DNA of 64,000 nucleotides from Paenibacillus sabinae T27. Lineage in GTDB: Bacteria; Bacillota; Bacilli; Paenibacillales; Paenibacillaceae. The notes beneath the pieces were generated by a model that worked only from the letters and a program-made list of their open reading frames with translations, was not told where the DNA came from and searched no databases. The position numbers were made by a program, and so were the translations under genes. Shown piece after piece: positions 1 to 8,040 of this stretch (positions within the stretch are counted from its first letter, which is position 1; each line of letters starts with the position of its first letter). Location of the stretch: positions 4,069,252-4,133,251 of the forward strand of contig NZ_CP004078.1 in the NCBI RefSeq assembly GCF_000612505.1. The letters are read 5' to 3'.

Positions 1-128
1 CGGCAAGCAGCCGGATCGCCCACCGGAAGCAGGCCGAACGGGAGAGGGACCTGGGGCTTCCGCATGAGCCGGAGGACAGCGAGGAGACGTCAAGACGCTT
101 GCACGCGGAGAAGCTGAAGACGAAATAA
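1..128 (+). CDS. C-terminal end of an unknown protein (partial)
   Basis: An open frame (third forward frame) runs from the window edge to a TAA at 126-128. About 41 residues are visible, rich in Glu, Arg and Lys (ending HAEKLKTK), with no recognisable domain. A strong hairpin follows within 25 bases, as expected for the end of a real gene. The product cannot be identified from this fragment. Confidence 0.45.
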   Translation, partial: ASSRIAHRKQAERERDLGLPHEPEDSEETSRRLHAEKLKTK

Positions 129-144
129 GGCACGAATCCGAATG

Positions 145-192
145 AAAAAGCGGGACTGGCAAGAGTCATTCTTGCCAGGTCCCGCTTGTTTG
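145..192. terminator. Bidirectional intrinsic terminator
   Basis: A long near-perfect hairpin (arms GCGGGACTGGCAAGA and TCTTGCCAGGTCCCGC, 150-185) has a T-rich tail on the plus side and an A-run (145-149) that becomes a T-run on the minus strand. It separates the plus-strand partial gene from the convergent MBL hydrolase. Confidence 0.8.
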
Positions 193-206
193 TCTCACGC
201 ATGCGA

Positions 207-1226
207 TCAACAGCCATCTATTCTAAAAAAACGAATCTCCCCGTTCTTTTCCTCCAAGAAGGCGCGCCCTCTGCGTTCAAGTTCAACGAGGTGAGCCAGC
301 GCCTCGCTCATGGCAAAACGCAGCTGATGAATCCCTGTTATCCGTCCGCGAAACAGCTCTCCGCATACCTCGTACCCGCTCCGCGGACCATCCGCAAGCA
401 GCGACTCGGCCGCATCCAGCCGCTCCTCGTGATGAAGCAGCAGCCGGTCAATCCGGTCCGCAAAATACCCGAACGGCTCCCGGTGCCCCGGAAACGCCGT
501 CCTTGCGGGCAGCTCCCTCAGCCTGGACAGCCCGTCCATGAACGTCCGCAGCGGCTCGGGGTCGCTGCCCGGAAGCAGGCTGACGTTCGGGGAAATCTGC
601 GGCAGCACGGCATCCCCGCAGAGGAGCTGCCCGCTGCCCGGGTGGAAAAAGGACAAATGCCCGGCCGCATGACCTCCGGTCTCCACCGGCAGCCACTCCC
701 GGCCGCCCATGGCAAAAGACCGCGCCGACTCCACATGGGACACCTCCGGCTGCGGCGAAATCGCAGGCCATATTCCGGCCTGGTGCTCCTTCAGCTCCGC
801 CGTCTGCTGCGGCGGCATGCCGTGCCGGGCAAAAAACGCTGGCAGCGCCGACTCCATCACGGACGCCGGCCCCCACATCAGCTCCGCCTCGGCGTGCGCC
901 CGCTTCGACATCCAGACCCGGCAGCCGCTGTGCTCCTGCAGCCACCCCGCGAGCCCGTAATGGTCCGGATGGTGATGGGTGACAACGATTTGCTTCACAG
1001 CCTTCCATGACGCTCCAAGCTCCCGAAGAACCTCTTCCCAGACCTTCTCCGATTCCCGGCTTCGGGGTCCTGGATCGACAACGGTCAGGCCGCCGTCTTC
1101 ATCCCTGAGCACATAGCCGTTCATCTGAAGCAGCGGCGGCGCCATTGGCACAAGCACCTGGATCACGCCGTTCTCCCAAAGCCTGTGCCGTACGCCATCC
1201 TCCCTCCTGCTATTCCCGCTGCTCAT
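207..1226 (-). CDS. MBL-fold metallo-hydrolase
   Basis: A 339-residue metallo-beta-lactamase-fold hydrolase. The zinc motif THHHPDH lies near residue 83, followed by later metal-ligand regions (GGHAAGH, LLCGDAVL, FPGHREPFG) in family order. The C-terminal 80 residues resemble the helical or winged extension seen in many Bacillota MBL proteins. It is probably a cytosolic thioester or glyoxalase-II-like hydrolase; the substrate cannot be told. The ATG abuts the stop of the upstream methyltransferase (TAAATG), so the two are probably translationally coupled. Confidence 0.85.
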   Translation of the reverse strand: MSSGNSRREDGVRHRLWENGVIQVLVPMAPPLLQMNGYVLRDEDGGLTVVDPGPRSRESEKVWEEVLRELGASWKAVKQIVVTHHHPDHYGLAGWLQEHSGCRVWMSKRAHAEAELMWGPASVMESALPAFFARHGMPPQQTAELKEHQAGIWPAISPQPEVSHVESARSFAMGGREWLPVETGGHAAGHLSFFHPGSGQLLCGDAVLPQISPNVSLLPGSDPEPLRTFMDGLSRLRELPARTAFPGHREPFGYFADRIDRLLLHHEERLDAAESLLADGPRSGYEVCGELFRGRITGIHQLRFAMSEALAHLVELERRGRAFLEEKNGEIRFFRIDGC

Positions 1227-1961
1227 TTATGGACGCGTCCCTACGAAGATCATGCGCGGCGACGTATCCGCCTCATATTGATCCTCCTCGTAGCTGCCGT
1301 GCACCGCTTCAATCGTTAGATCGGCAGCCGCGAGCAATTCGCGGAACTTCTCCAGCTTATACAGCTTCACCCGCTCATGGTATTGACGCGGCGTTCCATC
1401 GATCTTGGACGTCAGGATGATGTCCTTCTTCACATAGCCGTCCTCGATCCGCCGCTTCTCGTCAATCAGATTGTCGCCGTCTTCCCGAGTGGAGTGCGGC
1501 ACGAGATGCGTGGTAACATAAGCCGGATTCAGGAAATCGATAATGAACTTGCCGCCTGGCTTCAGCATACGACGGATTTCGCGCAGCACCTTCAGATGCT
1601 CTTCATCCTCCTCAAAATATCCAAAAGAGGTGAACAGGTTGACCACCGCGTCGAAGCCTCCTTCAAGCGGCAGCTCCCGCATATCGGAACGGACCCAGGT
1701 TACCTGCTCCGCGCCTTCCTGGGCGCGCGCTTCGCGCAGCAGCGCTTCCGACAGGTCGATGCCGGTGACCTTATAGCCCGCTTCAGCAAGCGCCAGCGAA
1801 TGTCGGCCCATGCCGCAGCACAAGTCGAGCACTTTGGCGCCCGCCGGCAGCCCGAGCCAGCCGATCATCCGCTCGACCTCCCGCCGCGCGCCTCCGAAAT
1901 CCCGGTGTTTATATACGATCAGATAGTCCTCGCCAAAGCTTTGTTCATACCATTCACTCAT
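1227..1961 (-). CDS. Class I SAM-dependent methyltransferase
   Basis: About 244 residues. The SAM-binding motif I is VLDLCCGMGRHS, followed by GIDLSEALL (motif II) and a post-I acidic region, a standard class I methyltransferase. The chosen ATG (MSEWYEQSFGEDYL) has GGAGGAG 8 bases upstream; an upstream extension of the frame has no ribosome binding site. It is first in a two-gene unit with the MBL hydrolase. The substrate is unknown; the closest look is the small-molecule methyltransferases common in Bacillota. Confidence 0.85.
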   Translation of the reverse strand: MSEWYEQSFGEDYLIVYKHRDFGGARREVERMIGWLGLPAGAKVLDLCCGMGRHSLALAEAGYKVTGIDLSEALLREARAQEGAEQVTWVRSDMRELPLEGGFDAVVNLFTSFGYFEEDEEHLKVLREIRRMLKPGGKFIIDFLNPAYVTTHLVPHSTREDGDNLIDEKRRIEDGYVKKDIILTSKIDGTPRQYHERVKLYKLEKFRELLAAADLTIEAVHGSYEEDQYEADTSPRMIFVGTRP

Positions 1962-2133
1962 GCCCGGTCTCCTCCCGAAAGTTCCCTTTTCATCTCGCCA
2001 ATCTATGTATCTAACAAATGTACCGCTTATTTTACCCCCTTTTGCTTGCAAACTCAAAGCAGCAGGTCACTCACACTCCATGAAAAATGCTGATCCGCCC
2101 CTGTACAGATCTATTTTCAGCCAACCGGCCACC

Positions 2134-2176
2134 AAAAAAAAGCAGGTCCGCCGCGCTGCCGCCGCTTGAACCTGCC
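2134..2176 (-). terminator. Terminator of the GH13 gene
   Basis: Read on the minus strand, GCAGGT pairs with ACCTGC around a GC-rich loop (2142-2175) and is followed by eight T residues. It sits 16 bases after the glucosidase stop codon. Confidence 0.75.
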
Positions 2177-2191
2177 CCGCTAATCGATTGT

Positions 2192-3907
2192 TTAATTCTG
2201 CGCTCCCTCAGCCCCTAACGGAATGGTCTTGATGTAGACCCGCGCCTCGTAAGGACGAAGTGGAAGCTTGCGGAGATCCTCGCCCTTGGCAGAAGGATAA
2301 TTGGAGATCAGCAGCTCCATCCCATCCGGCGACAGATCCTGAGGCATTTCAAAGACCGGACTCCGGTCAAAAAAATTAAGAACAATCAGCAGCTGCCGTT
2401 CCTCTAACGTCCGCGTAAATGCATAAATTTCGGGATGCAGCGGCAGCAGCAGCCGGTATTCGCCATAGACGATCACCTTGTGCTGTTTTCTGAGCGCAAT
2501 CAGCTTTTTGTAATAATGGTATATCGAATCCGGGTCCTTAACCGCTTTGGCGGCATTGATCTCCACATAATTCGAGTTCAGCTTGATCCAGGGCACCCCG
2601 GTTGTAAATCCGGCTCCTTCGCTGCCGTCCCACTGCATTGGCGTTCGGGCGTTATCCCGGCTCTTTTTGTGGATGGCCTTCATGATTTCCTCGTCGGATA
2701 CCCCGCTGTTGCGGCGCTCCTCATAGTAGTTGAGCGTTTCGACGTCCCGGTAATCGTCAATCGACTGAAACGCAGCATTGGTCATGCCGATCTCTTCGCC
2801 CTGGTACATGTATGGCGTCCCTTCCAGCATATGCAGAAACGTAGCCAGCATTTTGGCCGAGCAGTCCCGATAACGGACATCGTCTCCAAACCGCGATACC
2901 GCCCGAGGCTGATCGTGATTGCATAAATAGTTGGCATTCCAGCCCCGGTTGTGGAGAGTCGTCTGCCAGCCGCTCATGATTTTTTTCAGGGCCAGCAGAT
3001 TCCACGGAACGACATCCCATTTTCCGCTGCCCGCAGAAGCCGCATCCAGGAACATATGCTCAAACTGGAACGTCATGTTCAGCTCCCGGCGTCCGTCGCC
3101 CACATACACCAGCGCTTGCTCCGGCCCGAGACCGGAAGTCTCGCCGACCGTCATAATATCGTAATAATAGAGGACCTTGTCATACAGGTTCTGCAGCAGG
3201 GTGTGGACATGCTCAAGGTTGGAGAACAGTTCATAGGCTCTCACCGTCGTGCTGCCTTGCGGATTCAGGGCGTCGGGCAACCCTTCGGCCTTGACAATAT
3301 GCGCGATAGCATCGAAACGGAAACCGTCCACCCCTTTTTTCAGCCACCAGGCTACCATTTCGTGAAGCTTATCAATGACGGCCGGATTTTCCCAATTGAG
3401 ATCAGGCTGGAATCTGGAATACAAATGCAGATAATACTCGTCCGTCCGCTCGTCGTATTCCCACACCGAACCGCTGAAATATGACTCCCAGTTGTTCGGT
3501 GGTCCGCCGTTTTTGCCTTTTCTCCATATATAAAAATCGCGTTTTGGATTATCCTTCGACTGCCGGGATTCAACGAACCAGGGATGCTGATGAGAAGTGT
3601 GATTGAGCACGAGGTCCATCATCAGCTTCATGCCCCGCGAATGAATTTCCCGAAGCATCAGGTCGAAATCCGCCATCGTTCCGAACTCTGGGCTGATGTC
3701 GCAGTAATCGCTGATGTCATAGCCGTTGTCATGGCCGGGAGACTTGTAGATGGGGCACACCCAGATCACGTCCACTCCGAGATCCTTCAGGTAGTCCAGC
3801 TTTGAAATGATTCCCCGCAGGTCTCCCCTTCCATCGCCGTTCGAATCCATGAAGCTTACAGGATAAATCTGGTACACGACGCTTTCCTTCCACCATTTCG
3901 GGTTCAT
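2192..3907 (-). CDS. Oligo-1,6-glucosidase / alpha-glucosidase (GH13)
   Basis: A 571-residue cytosolic GH13 enzyme, full length for the oligo-1,6-glucosidase/trehalose-6-phosphate hydrolase group. It opens with WWKESVVYQIYPVSF. The conserved GH13 regions are all present: DLVLNHTS, the nucleophile region GFRFDAI, the acid VGETSG and the final NHDQPR. It should release glucose from isomaltose-type or short alpha-glucosides. The ATG at 3907 is chosen because AAGGAGG lies 8 bases upstream; a longer frame start has none. Sequence alone does not separate MalL from TreC specificity. Confidence 0.88.
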   Translation of the reverse strand: MNPKWWKESVVYQIYPVSFMDSNGDGRGDLRGIISKLDYLKDLGVDVIWVCPIYKSPGHDNGYDISDYCDISPEFGTMADFDLMLREIHSRGMKLMMDLVLNHTSHQHPWFVESRQSKDNPKRDFYIWRKGKNGGPPNNWESYFSGSVWEYDERTDEYYLHLYSRFQPDLNWENPAVIDKLHEMVAWWLKKGVDGFRFDAIAHIVKAEGLPDALNPQGSTTVRAYELFSNLEHVHTLLQNLYDKVLYYYDIMTVGETSGLGPEQALVYVGDGRRELNMTFQFEHMFLDAASAGSGKWDVVPWNLLALKKIMSGWQTTLHNRGWNANYLCNHDQPRAVSRFGDDVRYRDCSAKMLATFLHMLEGTPYMYQGEEIGMTNAAFQSIDDYRDVETLNYYEERRNSGVSDEEIMKAIHKKSRDNARTPMQWDGSEGAGFTTGVPWIKLNSNYVEINAAKAVKDPDSIYHYYKKLIALRKQHKVIVYGEYRLLLPLHPEIYAFTRTLEERQLLIVLNFFDRSPVFEMPQDLSPDGMELLISNYPSAKGEDLRKLPLRPYEARVYIKTIPLGAEGAQN

Positions 3908-4105
3908 GCCCCCTGCCTCCTTGTGCGAACTGTACCCCATTGCGAAGTACATTTAATATATCTTAACCCTTCGCACGAAAGACTAATAACCATTCTTCAA
4001 ACGAGGATATGCTTCAGCGGAAGCTCGGCCAAAAATAAAGGAAAATAGTGGACAGCATCTAAATATAATAACAGTATCGTTATTGGATTGTTGGGAGGGT
4101 TGTTT

Positions 4106-4942
4106 ATGGACAATGAAGTCAGAGATTTCTACGACAGCTATGGTGCAAGAGAATGGAATAGATTAGAAGAAAACGCATACAGCAGAATTAACTATTTTCT
4201 TCATATGCACTTTGTGGAAAAGTATCTGCAACAAGGGATGAAGGTGCTCGATGCCGGCTGTGGCGCGGGCCGCTACAGCATTGAATTTGCAAAAAGAGGC
4301 TGCCATGTTACTTTATTTGATGTTTCCAACGTGCAGCTTGCACTGGCAGAGGAAAAAACAAATGAAGCGAATGTAAAGGATAACATAGACGGTTTTATTC
4401 AAGGCGATATTCGAGATCTGTCCTCATTTAAAGATGGGCAATTTGATATGGTAGTGTGCTATGGCGCTCCTCTATCCTACGTGCTTGACAATAGAGCCAA
4501 GGCGATACTTGAGTTTAACAGGGTACTGAACAAGAAGGGTCTGCTGTTTGTCAGCGTCAATAACAAATGGGGAATTCTAAAAATGCTTCTAGGCCATAAA
4601 TATCCCGATTTCTTTAACAATCCCGAATACTGGTTCATCGATCAAGTAATGAAGACAGGTGACTTGCCCAGACATGAGAAGGTCAGCCAGCCTCCAAGGC
4701 ATTTCTTTGAAGCGGCAGAACTTAATCATTTGCTTGAGGAGAATGGATTTGGTGACATTGTTTTAGGAGGAAGTCCCTGCTTTAGCTCGGGGAATGCCGG
4801 GTCCGTTCAGGAATTAAGCTTGGATGAGAAAGCACTGGATACGATTCTTCAAATCGAGATCGAAATGTACACAAAGCCTACTATGGTTGACTGCGGAGAA
4901 TTTTTGCTTGCCAGAGCTATAAAAAAACAGGCGGAAGAATGA
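4106..4942 (+). CDS. SAM-dependent methyltransferase
   Basis: A 278-residue class I methyltransferase, motif I VLDAGCGAGRYSIEFA, unrelated in detail to the one at 1227-1961. The ATG at 4106 has GGGAGG with 7-base spacing. It is a monocistronic plus-strand gene that converges on the end of the nif operon. The N-terminal sequence VRDFYDSYGAREWNRLEE resembles small-molecule or quinone-type methyltransferases; no substrate can be assigned. Confidence 0.85.
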   Translation: MDNEVRDFYDSYGAREWNRLEENAYSRINYFLHMHFVEKYLQQGMKVLDAGCGAGRYSIEFAKRGCHVTLFDVSNVQLALAEEKTNEANVKDNIDGFIQGDIRDLSSFKDGQFDMVVCYGAPLSYVLDNRAKAILEFNRVLNKKGLLFVSVNNKWGILKMLLGHKYPDFFNNPEYWFIDQVMKTGDLPRHEKVSQPPRHFFEAAELNHLLEENGFGDIVLGGSPCFSSGNAGSVQELSLDEKALDTILQIEIEMYTKPTMVDCGEFLLARAIKKQAEE

Positions 4943-4981
4943 ACGAATAGGGATAACCATCCGCCAGACACTTTCGCCCAA

Positions 4982-5036
4982 CAAAAAGGAGCTGATTCAC
5001 GGGAACAAACCAATGTCCCGTGAATCAGCTCCTATT
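4982..5036. terminator. Bidirectional terminator ending the nif operon
   Basis: An almost perfect 20-bp-arm inverted repeat (AGGAGCTGATTCACGGGA ... TCCCGTGAATCAGCTCCT). The AAAAA at 4982-4986 forms the T-run on the minus strand. It ends the nif operon 80 bases after nifV and also faces the convergent methyltransferase. Confidence 0.85.
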
Positions 5037-5116
5037 ATCATCCGCTACTATGCTTCGCATGTTCGCTTCCGTCCACTCCTATTTGGCAGATAACAATCTT
5101 GTTATCACCAGGGTTC

Positions 5117-6262
5117 TTACACCGCGTTTGGAGCCTGCTTCCGCTCTTCCATCAGCCATTTCACTAACAGGGCTTCTGGCACATTGCCCTTGCTCGCCTC
5201 GGCATAATCCCGGACACGCACCAGCAATCTGGCCGCCGTCTCGGGGTCGGCTTCAAGTCCCTGTTTCCCTAGCACATGCGCTACGCCGCCCGTCCCGGAA
5301 TGCTTGCCGAGCACAAAGTTATGCTCACGGCCGACTTCCGACGGATTGAAGGTCTGATAAGTTTCCCTGTCCTTCATCAGTCCGTCCACATGAATGCCCG
5401 ATTCATGCGTGAAAGCCATCTTGCCGACGATCGGCTTGGAATCTCCGACGACGCGTCCCGAAGCCGCGATAACCATATCTGCCGCAAGCTTAAGCAGCTC
5501 GGCCCGAATGGCGGTGTGGCCTCCGTACAGGTACCGCCAGGCCAGCGCCACTTCCTCCATCGGCGCATTTCCGGTGCGCTCCCCGATTCCTGCGATCGTC
5601 GTACTCGCCCACGTCGCGCCGGCGGAAATGCCGCTCAACGTGTTCGCGACAGCCAGTCCGAAATCGTTATGGCAGTGCACCTCCAACTCCACATCCGGCG
5701 GTACGGCTCCAAGCAATGTGCTTACCCGCTCAGCCATCTGTCCGGGATGATGTGCGGAGACGGTATCCGCATAACGGAACCACCTGACGCCGCACTCCTT
5801 GTATACACAGTTGACCAATTCCACCAGAAAATCCATACTCGCACGGGAAGAGTCTTCCATACCAACCGATACGGTCATCCCCCGCCCTATCGCATATTCC
5901 GCCGCGCGCAGCAGCTTGGTTAAGCCTTCGGCGGGCGTTAGTCCTAGCTTGCCGTGAAGCTGTATTTCAGAAGCGGGAATGGAAATATGGCACCAGTTCA
6001 CTCCCGTCTCCCAAGCCTTGTCAACGTCGTTTTTGAGCGCACGATTCCAGGTCATCAGCTTCATGGGAAGTCCAAGCGCGGCAATAGCCGCGATGTCCTC
6101 CTGCTCCCGAACGCCCATAGCCGGAATACCGATCTCCGCCTGCTCTACACCGCACTCCGACAGCAATCTTGCGATTTCCAGCTTTTCCGCCCTCGTGAAT
6201 GAAACCCCAGCCGCCTGTTCACCGTCCCTTAGCGTCGTGTCACATAGCTTGAGACTTTTCAC
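5117..6262 (-). CDS. nifV: Homocitrate synthase NifV
   Basis: A 381-residue HMGL-like TIM-barrel enzyme. It condenses acetyl-CoA with 2-oxoglutarate to make R-homocitrate, the organic ligand of FeMo-co. Visible family motifs are the N-terminal LCDTTLRDGEQAAGVSF, the HCHNDFGLAVAN metal-binding His pair and GIGERTGNAPMEEV. GIHVDG and FVLGKHSG mark the C-terminal part typical of NifV rather than LeuA, with no long LeuA regulatory domain. It starts at GTG (GGAGG 6 bases before) and overlaps the hesA stop by 4 bases (GTGA). It is the last gene of the nif operon. Confidence 0.96.
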   Translation of the reverse strand: MKSLKLCDTTLRDGEQAAGVSFTRAEKLEIARLLSECGVEQAEIGIPAMGVREQEDIAAIAALGLPMKLMTWNRALKNDVDKAWETGVNWCHISIPASEIQLHGKLGLTPAEGLTKLLRAAEYAIGRGMTVSVGMEDSSRASMDFLVELVNCVYKECGVRWFRYADTVSAHHPGQMAERVSTLLGAVPPDVELEVHCHNDFGLAVANTLSGISAGATWASTTIAGIGERTGNAPMEEVALAWRYLYGGHTAIRAELLKLAADMVIAASGRVVGDSKPIVGKMAFTHESGIHVDGLMKDRETYQTFNPSEVGREHNFVLGKHSGTGGVAHVLGKQGLEADPETAARLLVRVRDYAEASKGNVPEALLVKWLMEERKQAPNAV

Positions 6263-7014
6263 GGTTTACCTCCTTCTCCGCAGCAAGCGCAATTCGGATT
6301 ACGGGTAAGTCGGACACTGTATGTGGTAAAATCAAGTGAGTTGAAGCGATGCATAATTCCGGTATAGGCCGTTCCTACCCTTGTAATCCATTTTACGGCT
6401 TCCAGCGCAGCCAGGCAACCCGCAATACCTGAGGTTGCGCCCAAAACTGGAAATCCCAAAGGTTCCCACTGAGGCTGTCTGTCGGGGTACAAGCACTCCA
6501 TACATGGTGTTTCTCCGGGAATCATCGTTGTGAGCGATATTTCAAAGCCGTACATCGCCGCCTCGATCATCGGCTTGCCGGCGTCCACACAGAGCCGGTT
6601 CAATTCATATCGCTCGGGAAAATCATAGCGGGCGTCAATGACAATATCTGCGCTCTCGATCCATGGTTTGGCTTTGTCGTATTCAATTCTGGAATTATAT
6701 CCTTCAATTTCCACCTCGGGATTAAGCCGCCGCAGATGCTCCACGGCGGTGCTCATCCGCTCCATTCCCAGGTGATCATTGTCCATCAGAATCTGCCGGT
6801 TCAAGTCCGGCAGGACAATCTTGCCTTCATGAGCGAGTATCAGTTTGCCGACTCCGGCGGCTGCCAAATAAATCGCAGCCGTTCCGCCAAGGCCGCCGAT
6901 ACCCGCGATCATTACCGTAGCTTCTTTTAGTGCCTTCTGTCCGCTCTCTCCAAGCAGTTTCAACTGCCGTGCATATCGCTGCTGCTCCGTCAATCCGGCC
7001 AATGCTTGCTCCAT
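6259..7014 (-). CDS. hesA: HesA/MoeB/ThiF-family protein in nif operon
   Basis: A 251-residue E1-like adenylyltransferase-fold protein. It has an N-terminal Rossmann motif GIGGLGGTAAIYLAAAGVG, the DLNRQIL region, and two Cys pairs (CMEC and CACC) expected to bind zinc. HesA is a constant member of Paenibacillus nif operons between nifX and nifV. Its role is taken to be metal or sulfur (Mo/Fe-S) processing for cofactor synthesis, but its exact reaction is not settled. It starts at ATG with GGGGGAG upstream and couples to nifV by a 4-base overlap. Confidence 0.93.
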   Translation of the reverse strand: MEQALAGLTEQQRYARQLKLLGESGQKALKEATVMIAGIGGLGGTAAIYLAAAGVGKLILAHEGKIVLPDLNRQILMDNDHLGMERMSTAVEHLRRLNPEVEIEGYNSRIEYDKAKPWIESADIVIDARYDFPERYELNRLCVDAGKPMIEAAMYGFEISLTTMIPGETPCMECLYPDRQPQWEPLGFPVLGATSGIAGCLAALEAVKWITRVGTAYTGIMHRFNSLDFTTYSVRLTRNPNCACCGEGGKP

Positions 7015-7094
7015 TGTCTTCTCCCCCTGTTATCGCTCATGGCTTAATTATTTCAATATAGTATAGAATCGGAGGAGTTTTCTGACAGTGAAGT

Positions 7095-7529
7095 TTATCC
7101 CTCCAGACTGAGCAGTCCGTGCACAGAGGTCAATTCTTTATATTTCTCCAAAAAGGCGAGCCCCTCTTCTACGCAAGCTACCCCGTAGGCCACCGTCTTG
7201 TCCAGAGAAGTGAACGGAAACGGAAAGCCTGCGCGGAGACTCTTCATTACAAGAATAACGCGGCCGCTATAGAGCAGCCCGCGGCCGAAGCCCTCGACGT
7301 TGATTTCCGCAGAGCTTTGAATCATCAAGCCGCAGTTCTCTTCCATCACGCCGGCAATGGCCTGGAACAATAGCGGCACTTGGCGGCGAACATCATCGGA
7401 TGCCGTGCAGTTGAAATCCGATTTCGCTTTATCCTCCGCCGATACCAGGAACAGCTTCGCAATCTTCTCCTCGGGAGTCAGGGCTGCATGCCGGCCGAAA
7501 TGATCGCTCGCGCTGAGCAGGTCGTTCAA
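7095..7529 (-). CDS. NifX-associated DUF269 protein, apparently truncated by an amber codon
   Basis: A 144-residue reading from TTG. It matches the DUF269 nitrogen-fixation family: RRQVPLLF, EENCGLMIQSSAE, VEGFGRGLLYSGRVILV and MKSLRAGFPFPFTSLDK lie in family order. The TTG has no Shine-Dalgarno and lies inside the conserved region, because family-like residues (KAAHLVRRL) continue upstream in frame. That frame then meets a TAG at 7572-7574. Beyond it the frame opens again to an ATG at 7653 with an ideal AAGGAG. The gene therefore looks like a longer coding sequence cut by one nonsense codon. Family membership is well supported; whether a product is made is open. It sits between nifX and hesA, where some Paenibacillus nif clusters carry an extra orf. 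Confidence 0.8.
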   Translation of the reverse strand: MNDLLSASDHFGRHAALTPEEKIAKLFLVSAEDKAKSDFNCTASDDVRRQVPLLFQAIAGVMEENCGLMIQSSAEINVEGFGRGLLYSGRVILVMKSLRAGFPFPFTSLDKTVAYGVACVEEGLAFLEKYKELTSVHGLLSLEG

Positions 7530-7571
7530 GCGGCGGACAAGATGCGCAGCCTTTTCAGGATCGGGGGCCGG

Positions 7572-7653
7572 CTAGGGGCGGCGTTTCGGCAATGCCGGCT
7601 GTCTGTTAGCCGGCTGTTCATTCGCGGGTGCGATTTCGTTAGCCGTTGGATCC
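7572..7653 (-). pseudogene. Detached 5' segment of the DUF269 gene (27 codons to amber)
   Basis: An ATG overlapping the nifX 3' end, with AAGGAG 9 bases upstream, opens 27 codons (start MDPTANEIAPAN). They run in the same frame as the DUF269 gene to a TAG at 7574-7572. The 14 codons after the TAG read straight into the conserved DUF269 sequence. The original start was very likely here, coupled to nifX. Confidence 0.7.
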
Positions 7654-8040
7654 ATGAACCCCAGCTCCTTCCTCTTCTTCCGCGCGAAGCACCTTGGCCA
7701 GCCACATCGGCGGCTTGCCTTGCAGCATGTCCACAAGCCGTTTGACCTGATCATCAATCGGGCTGCCGAATTGCACTTTGACCGGCATGATTTTGCGGCG
7801 GGTCACCTTAGCTGCCGCCGACGCGCCTATCTGCATCAGAAAGATCAGCGTGCAATCGGCAATTGCGTCGATCCGGCTGTCGATCTTGCCGAACTCATCC
7901 TGGGTTGAAATATCGGGTATTCTGCGGAGCTCCACTAGCTCACTGCTGCTCTTCGTAATGTTATAAATGGCAAACATCGAACATTGCCCGAAGTGGGCAT
8001 TTACACGAACTCCGTCATCTGTGGCGAACGCGACTTTCAC
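7639..8040 (-). CDS. nifX: NifX, NifB-co/FeMo-co precursor carrier
   Basis: A 133-residue NifX/NifB-C-terminal (dinitrogenase iron-molybdenum cofactor) domain protein. It begins MKVAFATDDGVRVNAHFGQ, contains CTLIFLMQIGASAAAKVTRR, and ends in an acidic EEEEGAG tail. NifX binds cofactor precursors between NifB and NifEN. It starts at GTG (GGGAGG upstream) and overlaps nifN by 26 bases. Its own end overlaps the ATG of the interrupted DUF269 gene. Confidence 0.93.
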   Translation of the reverse strand: MKVAFATDDGVRVNAHFGQCSMFAIYNITKSSSELVELRRIPDISTQDEFGKIDSRIDAIADCTLIFLMQIGASAAAKVTRRKIMPVKVQFGSPIDDQVKRLVDMLQGKPPMWLAKVLRAEEEEGAGVHGSNG

